DNA of 64,000 bases from Sapria himalayana (Eukaryota; Streptophyta; Magnoliopsida; Malpighiales; Rafflesiaceae): contig JAREIK010002440.1 of the NCBI GenBank assembly GCA_029783825.1, positions 1,318,974 to 1,382,973 of the forward strand. The letters run 5' to 3'. A program made the translations under genes and the position numbers. This document shows positions 1 to 11,400 of this stretch, piece after piece (position 1 is the first letter of the stretch; each line of letters begins with the position of its first letter). The notes below the pieces were generated by a model. That model was given only the letters and a program-made list of their open reading frames with translations, did no database searches and was not told the origin of the DNA.

Positions 1-156
1 TTATTTTTGGCAATACTTTCTTTAGTAAATTGATTTTATATTTTTTATTTTCTAACACCCTATTTCTGTACAAAACTCAATGGATCACTAGTCCGCCACC
101 CAAAACTATAGGAGAATCAAAAGTTGTCATATGGAAAGGGAGCTCGAGCATGACCC

Positions 157-649
157 ATGGCCCATCCAAGTTCAGTAGTGTTTGGCCCGGCACAGCATAG
201 CACATCTGGGTTGGAACCGTGCCTCGGGTTGGGCCGGGCCCAACTACCCCTTGGTATGGTTTGTGTTGCGCTAGGCCAGAATGAGTCATGCCTCATGCTA
301 GGCCAGGCACGACCCATGTGTTTGGGGCCTATTGGGCAGTCAGCTGGGTAGTTTTATTTAAAGAAAATTAGCTGCCCATAATGTATAGTTCAATAAAAAA
401 AAATTGGTCACGTGACCAATTGCAATTGATCAGCAACATGACCAATTTTTTTTCCAGTTTTCTCCTCTTTGATGTTTGGTATGATGGGCACTGGCGTGCA
501 CTTTGTCGTGCCATGCTGAGTAGATGGGCCGTGCGTGCCTAGCAAGACATGGGATTTAAACCATGTCGTGCATGGCATGGCCCGGTGGCACAGCCGTACC
601 GAGAAAAAATGGGTCATGCTAACTCAGCGCGACCCATTTGATACCTCTA
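157..649. mobile_element. hAT (nDart-like) element remnant, right end
   Basis: This stretch is much richer in G and C than its surroundings and repeats words such as gcccggc, catggcc and gacccat. It ends at 631-649 in gacccatttgatacctcta. That is nearly the reverse complement of the terminus of the complete element at 40583-40963 (tagaggtgtcaaacgggc), and it resembles the rice nDart hAT terminus as I remember it. I cannot find a matching left terminus, so the left boundary is only where the base composition changes. No coding capacity is evident; the open frames here on both strands are by-products of the GC-rich low-complexity sequence. Confidence 0.5.
402..421. repeat. Perfect 20-bp palindrome centred on CACGTG
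   Basis: The sequence aattggtcacgtgaccaatt is its own reverse complement, and its centre is the G-box core CACGTG. A partial further copy of the arm (gaccaattttttt) follows at about 440. It lies inside the hAT remnant. It could be a bZIP or bHLH binding site or simply part of the element's hairpin; no gene is adjacent. Confidence 0.7.
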
Positions 650-654
650 AAAGT

Positions 655-750
655 TCAATATTTTATAGATACGCCAATATAATGTATCTAATAATATTAT
701 AGATACACCAATATTTTATAGATACAAAAATAAATAATATTTTATAATTA
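655..750. repeat. Short tandem AT repeats
   Basis: Three imperfect copies of a unit resembling aatattttatagatac(a/g)cc follow each other directly beside the hAT terminus. From here to about 1240 I see only AT-rich sequence without a recognisable gene. Confidence 0.5.
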
Positions 751-1239
751 TCTCAAATTTTATTTTTTCTGGCTATAATGTAGCATCGTGACTATTGGCT
801 TCTTCTTAATCACTAATGTAAGAAAATCTTTCCTTATAAAGAGAATTTATCTCATTTGTAATCATTTGAAAGTTTTATAATAATTTATAATTTTACTTTG
901 ACTCTCTAAAATATTTCTCTCTTGTTTTACTTGTATGTATAATTTTCTTGTATGAAATAAGAATAAGCTTACTTATACATATAGCAGACATAATTCCTAG
1001 CTGAAGGTAACAAATAACTGTACTAAAGTTTGAATTACATGTAAAGTATTATTGAATGACAGATTGCTATGATATCAATTTTAAGAATTGATATTATTAT
1101 TTTTAATGTTTATGAGTTAGGGAGAAGGGAAGAAGACTCATTCACATAAAATTATATCTTATATTAAATTTCATTTAACTTGAGTAGAGAAGTCATTAAA
1201 GAAATATGAGATATATTTGAGGATATCGAATATAGAATT

Positions 1240-2225
1240 GAAGGATTAATCACTATGAAAAATGAATTCATGGGCGAGATATAATGTGCCCTAAATACTA
1301 TCATGGACATATTCATCGAGACGAACATTGTCTTAAAAACCATGGTAATATTAAAGTATTAAACGATGGAAAAGTTTAAGATTGCATATTTAAATTTGTA
1401 GAAGAACCATAGAAAGTAGTGGATTTGTTAAGAAGAGAACTCTCTTTGGGATATATAATGTGCCCTAAATACTATATTGAGAAGAGTACTCTCAACTTGT
1501 AGAAGAAACATAAAAAGTAGCAAATTTGTTGAAACATCCCACATCATTTGTATTTGCACAAATTGAAATAGTTTAAGAGTGCACGATCAACAATGGCTGT
1601 AGATAACTTTATTTGGGATTGAGTAAAACTTCCAAAAATTGGACATCACTATAAATACATTCAAGGTTAGTATTGTATCTATATATTTTGTTGATATAGC
1701 AATGTTACACGGAATCATAGATATAATTATGTGAGATACAGAGCGACACTCATTAATATTTAGGAGGAGTTTGAGAGGGAGTTCCATCAAACCAAAAATA
1801 TGTAGAAGATGAGATAAGGAAAAAGTTATGACAGCTTATACAATTGGGAGAAGTACGAAAAGATATTTGGAAATTCTTAGATCTCATGCTTCAAATCTCT
1901 AATTTTGGAGAATGGCACTTTTCTCTTTCATGTTTCAATTAAAAACACAAAAACTACAAAGAATGAGTATTAAAGATCTCATTCAAGGTATGTAAGTCAT
2001 AGAGCCCATAATATTTTAGTAGCAAGAAAGAATGAAACCTTCCAAAATAAGGATAAAAGTAGTGGGAATAAAGTGATAAAGAGTTACAATAATAAGTTTG
2101 TCAAATAAAAAAATATATTTGTGCAAGATAAGAACAAATTGAAGAGTTATTAACATGTTTTGTATGCAATGGTTACACATAATGTGCAATTGCCCAGGTT
2201 GGGGAAAACTCAAGAATTATCCAAT
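1240..2225 (+). pseudogene. Ty3/gypsy gag remnant with zinc knuckle
   Basis: Read across several frameshifts and stops, this region resembles the gag protein of plant chromovirus-type gypsy elements. Around 1590-1700 it gives a stretch like AVDNFIWD, matching the family's ALDNFLWD-type segment. At 1730-1790 an EEFERE-like stretch corresponds to the EEFRRE segment of the retrotransposon gag domain. At about 2156-2205 a CFVC...LHIMCNCP pattern, split by a frameshift, corresponds to the CCHC zinc knuckle that binds genomic RNA. No frame stays open for more than about 70 codons. It lies directly upstream of protease-, RT- and integrase-like sequence in the same orientation, as expected for gag-pol. 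Confidence 0.6.
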
Positions 2226-2339
2226 AGATCAAGGATGCAAAAAATAAGACCGCTAAACTTTGATCAATTGTATTGAATTTTATCAACATCAAGAAATTTG
2301 ATAAGCAAACGAGATCATGTTTATAGACATTATTATAGC

Positions 2340-2610
2340 CAGCCAAAAATATCAACTCTAATTGATACTAGTCCATCAAAGAGTTTAATTTCCATAAATT
2401 ATGTAAGAAAATTAGAATTGATAATAAGAAAATGGCATAACTAAATCAAAACTATTAACTCCAAAATTGCTAACAATTTGTGTGCTTGGAGTAGTCCGTC
2501 AAATATCTTCATTTCCACGGATACTACAAAAAAATTAGAATTGATGATAAGCAAATAACACAACTAGATCAAAACTATCAACTATTGAAGAAGTACTTGT
2601 GGTTAAAATT
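2340..2610 (+). pseudogene. Gypsy protease remnant with 123-bp internal duplication
   Basis: The first copy reads LIDTSPSKSLISINYVRKLE, which corresponds to the active-site region of plant gypsy proteases (usually VDSGATHNFIS, ending in KLGL). The catalytic D is still visible, but the following SGA is changed to TSP. The same stretch recurs 123 bp later (tagtccatcaaa at about 2369 and tagtccgtcaaa at about 2492; shared text continues through the lysine- and isoleucine-rich segment). The copies have diverged, so the duplication is not recent. The period is a multiple of three. Confidence 0.55.
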
Positions 2611-2949
2611 AAAATTGAAATATGGAATGACATTGAAACCAACAAGGCAATTCCTCTTATGATAATGATTGTGTGCTTAAAAAAATTTCATTGATTGAGG
2701 CAATGCACTCTTTGTACTATTTTCCAATTATCTTTACATTCTTGATCATTCGTTGTCAATGTATCATTCAAGTAAGATGAGAAATAAGAAAACTTATAAA
2801 TACTCTTTCAATAATCCAATTATCTAAAAGAGTAAGATGGAATTAGATGACTTACTTGGTTTTTCTAAAAGGTGATATGATTGAAGGAGATGAAGATGAG
2901 ACTCAGACAAATTCTATAACTCTTAGTTATAGAATGTTGATCTATTAGT

Positions 2950-3935
2950 TAGGGCTCCTTATCAAATCATACCACTAGCGATATAGTAGTCGAGGAAACA
3001 ACTTAAATAGCTAATTGATGTGAGGTTCATTCAACTATCAAAGCCCTCTATGAAATACCAATCCTTTTCTAACAAAAACATGATGGATCCATGAGATTAT
3101 GTATTGATCATCAAGCTTTTGACAAGTTGATAGTAATAATAAGTATCATATTCATCTCATAATTGATCTATTTGATCAACTTGGAGAGATAAAGTAGTTT
3201 ACGAAGTTAGACTTGCATTGTAAATGCTAAACAATGATGAATTATGCATGAAATAAAAGAAATATATATTTGGCCAAAAAAAATTCAATTCCTTAGTCAC
3301 CTTGAAGAAATGACATGATTTGATTGGATCTAAAGAAAATACGGATCATTCTTGAGTGGGAGCCACCAATTGAGATAATATATTTGAGATATTGCCTTGG
3401 ATTAGTGAATTATTATTAATATTTTATTCAAGGATGTTTTTACATGGTCATGCTACTAACAAACTTGTTAAGGAAAGATAGGCATAGGATTGGAACATAA
3501 TTTGCTAAGAAGTATTTAATTGGCTAAAGTAGAGCATTACTAAAGAATCCATCTTAGCATTACTGGCTCATATAAAATGCTATGAAGTTCATATTGATGC
3601 ATATGATGTTGTCATTAGAGCATTACTAATGAACTCATCCTAGCTTTACCTGGAAGAATCATAACCTAAATGAGACAGAATGATATATTATCAAAGAGAA
3701 AGAAATGATAGTTATTCTTCACTGCTTGCAAGCATGAAAAGTAATCCTGCCGGGTTCTCATTTCTTAATGAAGATATATAATGTAGCAATACATCAATTT
3801 TAAACTCAAAATAATCTCACTCCAAAGCAAGTAAGATGGTAAAAATTTCTTGTAGAGTTTGACTATGTGTTAGAATATAAGTAGAGAAAAGCTAAAATAG
3901 TAGTCAATATGCTGAGTTGAAAGTTAGAGCTTGTA
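2950..3935 (+). pseudogene. Gypsy reverse transcriptase and RNase H remnant
   Basis: At 3060-3230 the translation gives KHDGSMRLCIDHQAFDKL and then LIDLFDQLGEIK.FTKLDLH, clear matches to the N-terminal half of Ty3/gypsy RT (family text KHDGSLRMCIDYRALNK, then TKMDLR). The palm segment with the catalytic YLDD box is missing: the similarity jumps from the TKLDL box at about 3225 to the segment that normally follows YLDD. RNase H follows at 3580-3930 with VHIDAYDVVIRALL, KEKEMIVILHCLQAWK and KFLVEFDYVLEYK. Stops and frameshifts are frequent. The degree of match suggests a Tekay/Del-like chromovirus. Confidence 0.75.
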
Positions 3936-4049
3936 GTAATTAGTAGGTATTAATGTTCTCTAATGGAATGTGTCAACATGAGTTACTTGAAGATTCAATT
4001 TCTAAATCATTGTTTGAATATTTCATAGATGAAAAATGTGCAAATTTTG

Positions 4050-5075
4050 GATGAATGATTAGTTATTATTCACTAAGAGGCAGAGTTTATATGTCCCATT
4101 AACTAGGACGTTGTGAGAGTAGGTTATGGAAGAATCTCATGATTCTATGTGGGATGATTATTTTGATATTCATCACACTCTAGCACTAGTAAAAAATTAA
4201 TATTATTGGTCACAAATAAATAGTGATATAAAGGTCCATGAGACAACATATCCATAGACTTTATTGTGGGTTTTCCTAAAATCTAAGGGTTTTAAATAAT
4301 TATGGTGGTGATATATTGATTTTCTAAGTATCGCACTTTTATTCTTGCAACAAGAAAATGCCTAGAAGAAGAAGCACAAAAACTATTCATGAAAAACATG
4401 ACAAAGTATTGGTGGATTTTTTAAATGATTATTAGTGATCAAGATTAAAGATCTATAGGTAAAATTTAGACAAAGCTATTAAAGCTATGGAAATCATATT
4501 TTAATTATTTTAATAGTGTTCACTCCCATACATATAGACAAACTAAGATAGAAAATACTTCATTAGAGATATTTTTGCAATACTTTACAAGTGCATCAAT
4601 ATAGATAGTGCATCAATATAAATACTTTGCAAGTGCATCAATATAGATAAGTATCATTCACAATTGCTTGATGTGGCATGATTCTTTGACAAATTGTAGT
4701 AATGAGATACTATTAGACAGGGTATTTTTTAGATAGTGATGAAACAACAACCATGAAACCAAACTCATTGTAGTAAGATATATGGGTTTCAAGCCAATAT
4801 CCTATTAGTTTGGCAAGGAGTGGTAAGAATACGTAGACTTGACTAGAATCTATTGAAATAAAGTTGGCAAATGATTCAAGAAGTGGGAAGATAGGTAAAA
4901 TAGAGGTTGCACAATTCCAAACATGTGATTTGGTACACCAACCCAAAGGAGTTCATAAAGGCTTTGGTATTATGATATTTAAGTATTTTTTGCATACTAT
5001 ATAAAGTAAGTAAGGTGGCATATCAGCTAGAGTTATTCTCAAAGATTAAGGTCCATCTAGTCATCCTTGTAATTA
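4050..5075 (+). pseudogene. Gypsy integrase remnant
   Basis: The segment 4130-4220 gives ESHDSMWDD, HHTLALVKN and YYWSQINSDIK, matching the zinc-binding and core-entry part of gypsy integrase (family text TLALLERSYYWPRM). At 4360-4570 it matches the core, including KNMTKYWW, the catalytic-Asp region IISDQD and the HSHTYRQTKIEN stretch (family HPQTDGQTERVN). The C-terminal domain is recognisable near 5005-5060 as VAYQLEL. No frame is continuous. Integrase joins the reverse-transcribed copy to host DNA; this copy cannot be functional. Confidence 0.7.
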
Positions 5076-5084
5076 TATGTTGGT

Positions 5085-5260
5085 TATTTCAAATTTAATG
5101 CAAAATTTTTAAAAGCTCAAGCAGGTGCACGTGGTCAACAAGTAATAGAGAAGTGAGTTGAGTATCGCCCCCACATGGATTGAATATGTGTGCAAATAAA
5201 TGCAAAATAATCAACTTTAATTAACTAACTAAAAATATTTAAATCAAATAGAAAATATAT
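5085..5260. repeat. LTR-element fragment shared with 51205-51400
   Basis: The segment from caagcaggtgcacgtgg through gttgagtat, the cacatgg box, gaatatgtgtg and the tttaattaactaac stretch is closely similar, in the same orientation, to 51205-51400. At the right-hand locus this sequence flanks an Athila-like primer binding site, so the fragment here is probably from a minus-oriented LTR of that family lying against the end of the gypsy integrase remnant. Confidence 0.5.
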
Positions 5261-6401
5261 ATAAACTAAATTAAGATTAAAAGTATTTTTTTGAAATTAA
5301 TAAAAATTACAATTAAGATAATAAAGAATTAAAAATAATAATAAATATATAATGGACTTTGCTAGAATTTATAAACTTATTTATGTTATTATTTTGTTCT
5401 ATTAGTAAATATTCATAGTAAACCATACTTCATATATAATATATAATTTTTATAAATCTAACATACTTTTATAAAGTTTCATCTATATTAAATATATTAT
5501 TATGCTAATTTAGTAAAAAGAATACATATTAAATTATGAATCCCTTAGGTTTTGTAAGAAAAATAATATAATCTTATTTTAATTATAAATCCATAATCTC
5601 AACGTTTCTAGAATTAAGATTATTGAACAAGAATCATACTAATCTTAACATTTCTAGAAGTAACATTAGCATTGCATTTTGACAATGTTGTCCAAACAAA
5701 AGCAAAAATTAAAAAATAATAAAGATTGGATGAACAAATTATTTTTTCTAAAATATAACTTTGAAAATAAGCTACAAGTTAAAGGTAAAACCATTTCTAA
5801 TGTAAATAATATCACTTTGTATTTAAATTCATATTATCACACAATTTTATTTTGTTCATTATTGAACAAGATTGAAACAACATTAAAAAAAAAAACAAAG
5901 CACATAATAAGCAAAGAGAAGCAAGGGAAAAGAAATACTTAGTATGGTTTTGACCGTTTTGTCTCTCTTTTTTTGTATCTTCATTTTTCTTTTTAAGTTA
6001 TGCCCCTTCAATTCCTTCTTATGCTTGTGTCTTCTCTAGTTTGTATGCACTCATTGCTTCAATTATGTTTTCTATATGCTTCACAACTTCTCTGTGTCTT
6101 TTTGTTTCTCCTTTCTTTCATTCTATCACTTTTTTTTGTATCTTAATTTTTCTTATTTCATGTGATTACATAAAAAAAATTCTCGTGTTACTCTTATTAT
6201 TGTTTCTTATTTTCAATTCTTCTTGGACTCTCCCTTCTTGCATCTTTTTGTCCTTTTACATAATGATTTATTTGTCACTTTGTGACTCTTGTATGTTTTA
6301 GTTTTCTTCCAAATTCTCTTCCATAACCTCCTTCGTGAATTTCTCTTACATTTTTTTTGTAACTTCTTTGTATATGTATCCTTTTTTATTCGGTCATCAT
6401 G

Positions 6402-6402
<1 letters not shown>
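5261..6402. other. AT-rich stretch, no gene recognised
   Basis: Very AT-rich sequence. The open frames at 5679-5942 and 6041-6301 consist of low-complexity Lys/Asn- or Phe/Leu/Ser-rich text and match nothing I recognise. It may be the body of the LTR whose edge lies at 5085-5260, but I cannot show that. Confidence 0.3.

Positions 6403-6432
<30 letters not shown>
6403..6432. repeat. TA microsatellite
   Basis: An uninterrupted run of alternating t and a, about 15 units, just ahead of the 370-bp duplication. Confidence 0.9.
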
Positions 6433-6434
<2 letters not shown>

Positions 6435-6471
6435 TCTTGCATTTTTGTTTGCTTCACTTCATTTTTATTTT

Positions 6472-6866
6472 GAACATAAGCCACAAAAGCAACTATTACA
6501 CACACACACACACCCATATAGATACATTTCTATACCTATATATATATATATAGTTAAAGAAATATATGTATATATATACATACATATATATAGTATATTT
6601 GGTGTGTGTGTGTGTCCTTGGAAAGGACTATTCACTTGGATTTTCACATAAGTAGTTGCCAATTCACTTATAACTAACTTTATTCTCATCAGTGTAGTGG
6701 CTGCATTTTTGCACAAAATTAATACAAATGAAACATTTTTCATTAAATTTGTGTCAAAGTTAAAAAAAGTAAAGCATGAAAATATATGTCTAATTGTAAA
6801 CACTTAAAAATAAAACTTTACATTTTCTTTTCAATAAACCTGAACATAAGCCACAAGAAAAGCAAC

Positions 6867-6913
<47 letters not shown>

Positions 6914-7174
6914 GTATATATCTAGAGTATATGTAGTGTATGTGTGTATACTTGGAAAGGACTATTCACTTGGATTTTCACATAAGCAGTTTCCGAGTCA
7001 CTTATAATTAGCTTTAATCTCATCAATGTAGTGGCTGCATTTTTGCATAAAATTAATACAAATAAAACATTTTTCATCAAAATATGTGTCAAAGTTAACA
7101 AAAAGTAAAGCATGAAAATATATATGTGTAAACACTAAAAAATAAAACTTTAGATTTTCTTTTCAATAAACTTA
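6472..7174. repeat. Tandem duplication, unit about 370 bp, with microsatellites
   Basis: Both copies start with gaacataagccaca (6472 and 6842) and share, in order, a dinucleotide repeat, cttggaaaggactattcact, ggattttcacataag, gtagtggctgcatttttgca, and a final cttttcaataaac. The first copy carries CA and TA repeats (6500-6595) plus a TG run near 6602-6615; the second carries one long TA tract (6870-6911). The copies otherwise differ only by scattered substitutions, so this is a fairly recent unequal exchange or slippage event. The short open frames here are created by the repeats. Confidence 0.85.
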
Positions 7175-8635
7175 GACTCACAAGAGAATAGAATAACTCT
7201 AACTTTTTATGCCTATATTTGTATTGAAACACCTAGTTACTCAATAAAATAACAAATCAAAGCTACTTTTCATACTTATACCGTATGTCCTTATTTGAGG
7301 CAAAAATATCCTTGGAGTTCATGCATACATCTAGTTACCAAGCAACAATCTAAGGCAGTTAACTTTTTATTTCTTTTTTTGGGCTTTGCTCATCAAGGTT
7401 TTTCATGTCTTTTGACACTAATACCAGTAGTTATGATGAAAATACCCAATTACTCAATAGAATTGCTACTTGTAGTTACTTTGCATACTAATATCTTATG
7501 TTGTTATTTTATGTAAATATACACATGGGGCTCATGCATACTTGTTTCTAAGAAACAATATAAAGAAGTGGATTACTTTTTTTGCTTTTTTTGTATGTAA
7601 TCCTCTCAAACTTATGCTTTTTATTACATTCCAAATTAGCATATTATATTTCATTTTAATTAGATTCCTAATTTAGTATCAAAGTTTAATAAAACAGCTT
7701 GTAAATCCTAAATCTTCCTCTAGTTTAAGGCTCCCGAGGTTTATTAAAAAATTCAGCTATAGTCTGATATGCATTTTATAGAGAATAGACATATCTCAAA
7801 ACTAAGTTATCATCTAAATTAATTTTATTTGCAATATCTTTATTAGGCAACATTTAATCACTACTAGCTACCTTTGCTAAATTAATCAATAAATTTAATA
7901 GATTCAATTGAAATTATATTTAATATAAAGGGATAAAAAAACTCCTCTCAAACTTGTTCATTCTTATCTTTTTCATTGAAAAAATATTATTATGGAACTT
8001 AGTAAAGATTATCACTTCTTTCAAGATTCCCATTTGTATCTCCCTTTAGCTGACATAAAAATTTAAAACAAAAACAATAAAAGTAAAATATAATAATAAT
8101 AATTAAAATTAAAATTTTTTTTTACACGAATACTCAAATTGTGGGTTGTTTGGTTTATATATTCACTAGGCAGACTTCGTCCTCTCACTTCACTAATCCT
8201 CCAAAATTTTTATCATAGGGGGATTTGTGACATTGTTCAAAGATACTACTAATGTCCTCCTTTGGAACATAATGCTTAGAGTCTAATCTAAGTACTAATT
8301 ATATAGATTTGGTTCATCCCAATATAATAACTTCATATCATAGTAAAATTACTTAAGTTGTTATCATTTTAATTTTGGAGAAGACAACCCACTAATCAAA
8401 TAATTAACAATATATACATACCTTAGAGATATCTTTTGACTCATACCTAGAAGCTGCTCATCTAGAAATGTTTCTGTAATAACATTTTCAACAACTTCTA
8501 TCTTATTTTTTTAGTCTCAATGAGTAATATACAATTGAATTTTTTAGGTGTTTCCTATCTAATATCTATAGATCAAACTCTTATAAGAGTAAAATATAGA
8601 TCAAACATAGACTAATATTAAAATATCTTTCTCTA
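7175..8635. other. AT-rich stretch, no gene recognised
   Basis: No coding similarity, RNA gene or paired repeat could be recognised. It ends where similarity to the LTR copy at 47118 begins. It may include decayed LTR sequence. Confidence 0.3.
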
Positions 8636-9168
8636 TACTGGAAATTTGTGATTTTTAGTGAAAATCATTCTATGAAGTGATTAAACTCCATAAATCCTTT
8701 ATTTCAAATAAAAATATTTATGGAAGGGTTGTAATCTGGATTAGGAAGATTAAGGTTGAGGTTAGTTAATTTAGTTTTATTTTCTTGCTTGATTTTATAA
8801 ATTAGGCTTGAAATAACATAAATTCTCAACCCTACTTTCCTATTATTTTATTTTTGAGTTTGAATTATGATTATAAAGATCAGATTGAAATATTAAAGCT
8901 ATGGTTTGATGTTAAAGGTTTGGAAATACTTGGTTACAATAGGAAATCTCTAGAAATTTATGTGAACTTTTATATTTTGTATTCTTAACTATGAATATAT
9001 ATCTTTTGATGTGTGGTATTATATATGTGGTTATAAACCATTTGTTTAAGTTTTTTTGAAATGAGTTTCATAAAATTTAAATAATTAAAAAAAGATATAT
9101 GATTAATTGATGAAAAATCATAAATATGACACCATAAAATGATATTTTGAAAAATTTAGAAACTCATT
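8636..9168 (+). mobile_element. Gypsy LTR, left piece, split by CACTA element 1
   Basis: This piece is similar over its whole length, in the same orientation, to 47118-47645: shared text includes gattttt.gtgaaaat, ctatgaagtgatta, agggttgta, gttgaggttag, ggcttgaaat and ggaaatctctag. The similarity stops exactly at the left terminus of CACTA element 1 and resumes at 41281, just past its right terminus, continuing along 47647 onward. The two pieces therefore belong to one LTR that has been pushed 32 kb apart. The last three bases (att) are the duplicated target. Confidence 0.8.
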
Positions 9169-9440
9169 TACTACAAGAAAAATACCAAACAACTACGAAA
9201 AAATCCCTAGCTAAATAAGATTTTTAATCGCTAAAATAGAATAATGACAGAACTTTTCGCAAGCTAAAGTACTCGTCACAAAAAAATTACCAGAAAAAAA
9301 TTCCCTAGCAAGAAATTTTTAACAACGAAAAATTATCTTGCTAAATTTATTTTTTCCCTTGCTAATTTTGATCGTAATTTAGAGCTTTAGAAAATTTCCT
9401 AGCAAAATTAGCAAAGAAAAAATCTCTAGCTATTTTTATT
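9169..9440. repeat. Left subterminal repeat region of CACTA element 1
   Basis: Repeated short words such as ccctagctaaa, ccctagcaa, cttgctaa and gctaaaat occur in both orientations. In CACTA elements such arrays are where the element's own DNA-binding protein (TNPA type) binds. The matching array is at 41030-41270, with an extension at 40510-40545 that has been cut off by the hAT insertion at 40583. Confidence 0.7.
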
Positions 9441-9796
9441 TCTAAACTAATTTTACTATTTTATTTTTTTACAATATATTTTATTTATATAATTTTATGT
9501 TTTATATGAAATTGAATAAAATCATAAACTATAAACTATTATTTATTAATAGCAAAAAATAAAAGCAGTTAATAAATTATTCTGATACAATATGTTACAC
9601 ACTTAAAACAAAAACATAACAAAATTTGATTACATATTCTTCTTCATCATTGAATCTAATGATAGTGCATAAAATATAATATGTCAATGAAATTGATGTT
9701 GCTTTCTCTTCCCTAGCTCCTCTGGTCACCATCTTTCTGCTACGACAAAGCTATCCTTGTCGTGCCACATCATGTCTAGTGAAATGCTAGTTTCTA

Positions 9797-9865
9797 TTTG
9801 AGCTCATAGAGCATCTTATCTGGCTCATAAAACTCAGATGCAGCAACATCCACCCCTATGAAAAC
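9797..9865 (-). pseudogene. Enolase-like exon fragment
   Basis: On the minus strand the 23 codons read VFIGVDVAASEFYEPDKMLY and then ELK before a stop. Plant cytosolic enolase has VIGMDVAASEFY followed by DKTYDLNFK at this place, so the match covers a highly conserved block of the glycolytic enzyme. The fragment is preceded by a tttag that could be a splice acceptor. The glycine-methionine pair is changed to glycine-valine and an insertion separates FY from DK. Nothing before or after matches enolase. It is best read as one captured, decayed exon; a chance match is the alternative. Confidence 0.45.
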
Positions 9866-11030
9866 CTAAACACAACAAGCAGACAAGAATATTCTCACAC
9901 AAACTTCTATGGTGGCCCTACCTGATTCAACCACATAATTTCTGTTCGAATTACAAGAGAGGAGAACATGCTTCATCACTTGAATCGCTATCAAATATGG
10001 ATTCTCCAAGGCTCCCAGCTGTCTGTGTTCTAGTGATTCACCATTGTGGTTATGCCATCACCTCAGAGATACCTTTAGATGATGAAGCCATTTCTATTGC
10101 TTTCTAACTAATTGTTTCCCACCGCAATCAAACACTTAGATATTTGTGAAATAAGAAGCAAGTTCACATTAAATTTCAAATCAAAAACCTGAGTTTATGG
10201 TTATTTCCGAAACTTGACTATGATATCCACATGAAAAAATTAATTCAGAATTAAGAATTCAAAATAAAGTAAGATTTACTCAGAATCTAATTTCATAAAC
10301 CAAATATCATAACTAAAATTCCATGTTGTTTCTATAAATTCAATTCAGAAAGCAAAAACATTACCAAACTGGTATATGATGGAAATAACGAATTAAAATT
10401 CCGAGTTCTAACATTTGCTTCGTCCAAAACAACTATATCAAGAAGTAATGAAAAGTGAACATTAGGAATTATAATAGGAGGCGCAGAAGAAAGCTACAGC
10501 ATGATACTTAACTGGAAAAAAAACTAGCGGTGGTGGAGTGAGATGGTGGGGGAGAGCGTGTCAGCATGATCATTTCAAAAAGAAATGTGCCCCATCCTTT
10601 TTGTGGATTGTCATGCTCATGTCCCTGCTTGTCAGTGGTCACATGGCTAGTGTGAAATAAATGGACCTGGTTTGACCATTGCTGACTCCTTACTATTATT
10701 CATCTTCTCTTGTTGGCATCTAATTTTAAAATGCAACCATGCTCAACTAAAAATCCATCGAAATAAAATTAATTGATCATTAGAATTTTTATAATAACTA
10801 TCAACTTTTATTGAATAATTTATTTATTAGTTAATTTTTATTATTAGAATATATATATATATATTTATTTATTTATTTATATATCATATTTAACCTATAT
10901 AGAAGAAGAATTTTAATAAATTATTCATTTTTCAATGTTGATTAATAACTACATTTTTAGTAGTAATTAACTAATAATATAATCCAATTAATAAAGGAGA
11001 AATACTGCCCAACTTTAAAGGACATGAGCA
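9866..11030. other. Interior of CACTA element 1, possible captured sequence
   Basis: Between the enolase-like and NO VEIN-like fragments the sequence is less AT-rich than the flanks, notably 9900-10130 and 10480-10700. This hints at further captured host DNA, but I could not recognise a protein. A TA run lies at 10850-10862. Confidence 0.3.
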
Positions 11031-11032
11031 TG

Positions 11033-11290
11033 TCATAGCTTCTTGCATAAGAGAGAGTCCAGCTCACTACCAGAGGTGCGTTGTTGATAAATCACTTCCA
11101 TCTCGCCAGCATCACTAGCTGGATCGCACCAATATACCTCTTCGGAAGACAAAAACACACCAGAAACCAAATCCTCATGCTTCACGATAGAATTGTACGG
11201 AATGAAAATGAATGATCTTGAACGAAGAGTCTCCAGAATGGTGTGCTTGGAAGTGGCCATTTCCTCCCCCATAAATTTATATAGCTTAGA
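11033..11290 (-). pseudogene. NO VEIN (NOV)-like fragment
   Basis: The minus-strand frame gives MSKLYKFMGEEMATSKHTIL, then ETLRSRSFIFIPYNSI, then VSGVFLSSEEVYWCDP. The combination of an FIFIP box, a VSGVFLS box and VYWxD is what I recall from the plant-specific NO VEIN protein (a large nuclear protein with a histidine-kinase-like ATPase fold). The segment is about 85 codons of a protein of well over 2000 residues. The frame ends at a stop at 11033. Upstream of residue 1 the frame runs into a TG/CG microsatellite (11345-11365) and has no gene character. The identification is from memory and is moderate. Confidence 0.45.
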
Positions 11291-11344
11291 CATTTGAGAC
11301 AGGATGTCACACACATAAATGTAACAAAATAAAGACATGTTGTA

Positions 11345-11400
11345 TGTGTGTGTGTGCGCGCGCACGTGTTCTAATCAATGATATGTATGTGTATGTGTAT
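11345..11400. repeat. Compound TG/CG/TATG microsatellite
   Basis: The run tgtgtgtgtgtgcgcgcgca is followed by cgtg and then an imperfect tgtatgtgta tract. It creates the amino-terminal part of the overlapping minus-strand frame and all of the plus-strand frame beginning at 11344. Confidence 0.8.

Noticed and set aside
77..351. Overlapping open frames on both strands in the first 350 bp
   Set aside because: Created by GC-rich repetitive text (gcccggc, catggcc) of the hAT remnant; no protein-like conservation and several frames open at once.
6289..6803. Frames of 112 and 120 codons on opposite strands
   Set aside because: Built from TA, CA and TG microsatellites (Tyr-Ile, Thr-His and Val-Cys runs).
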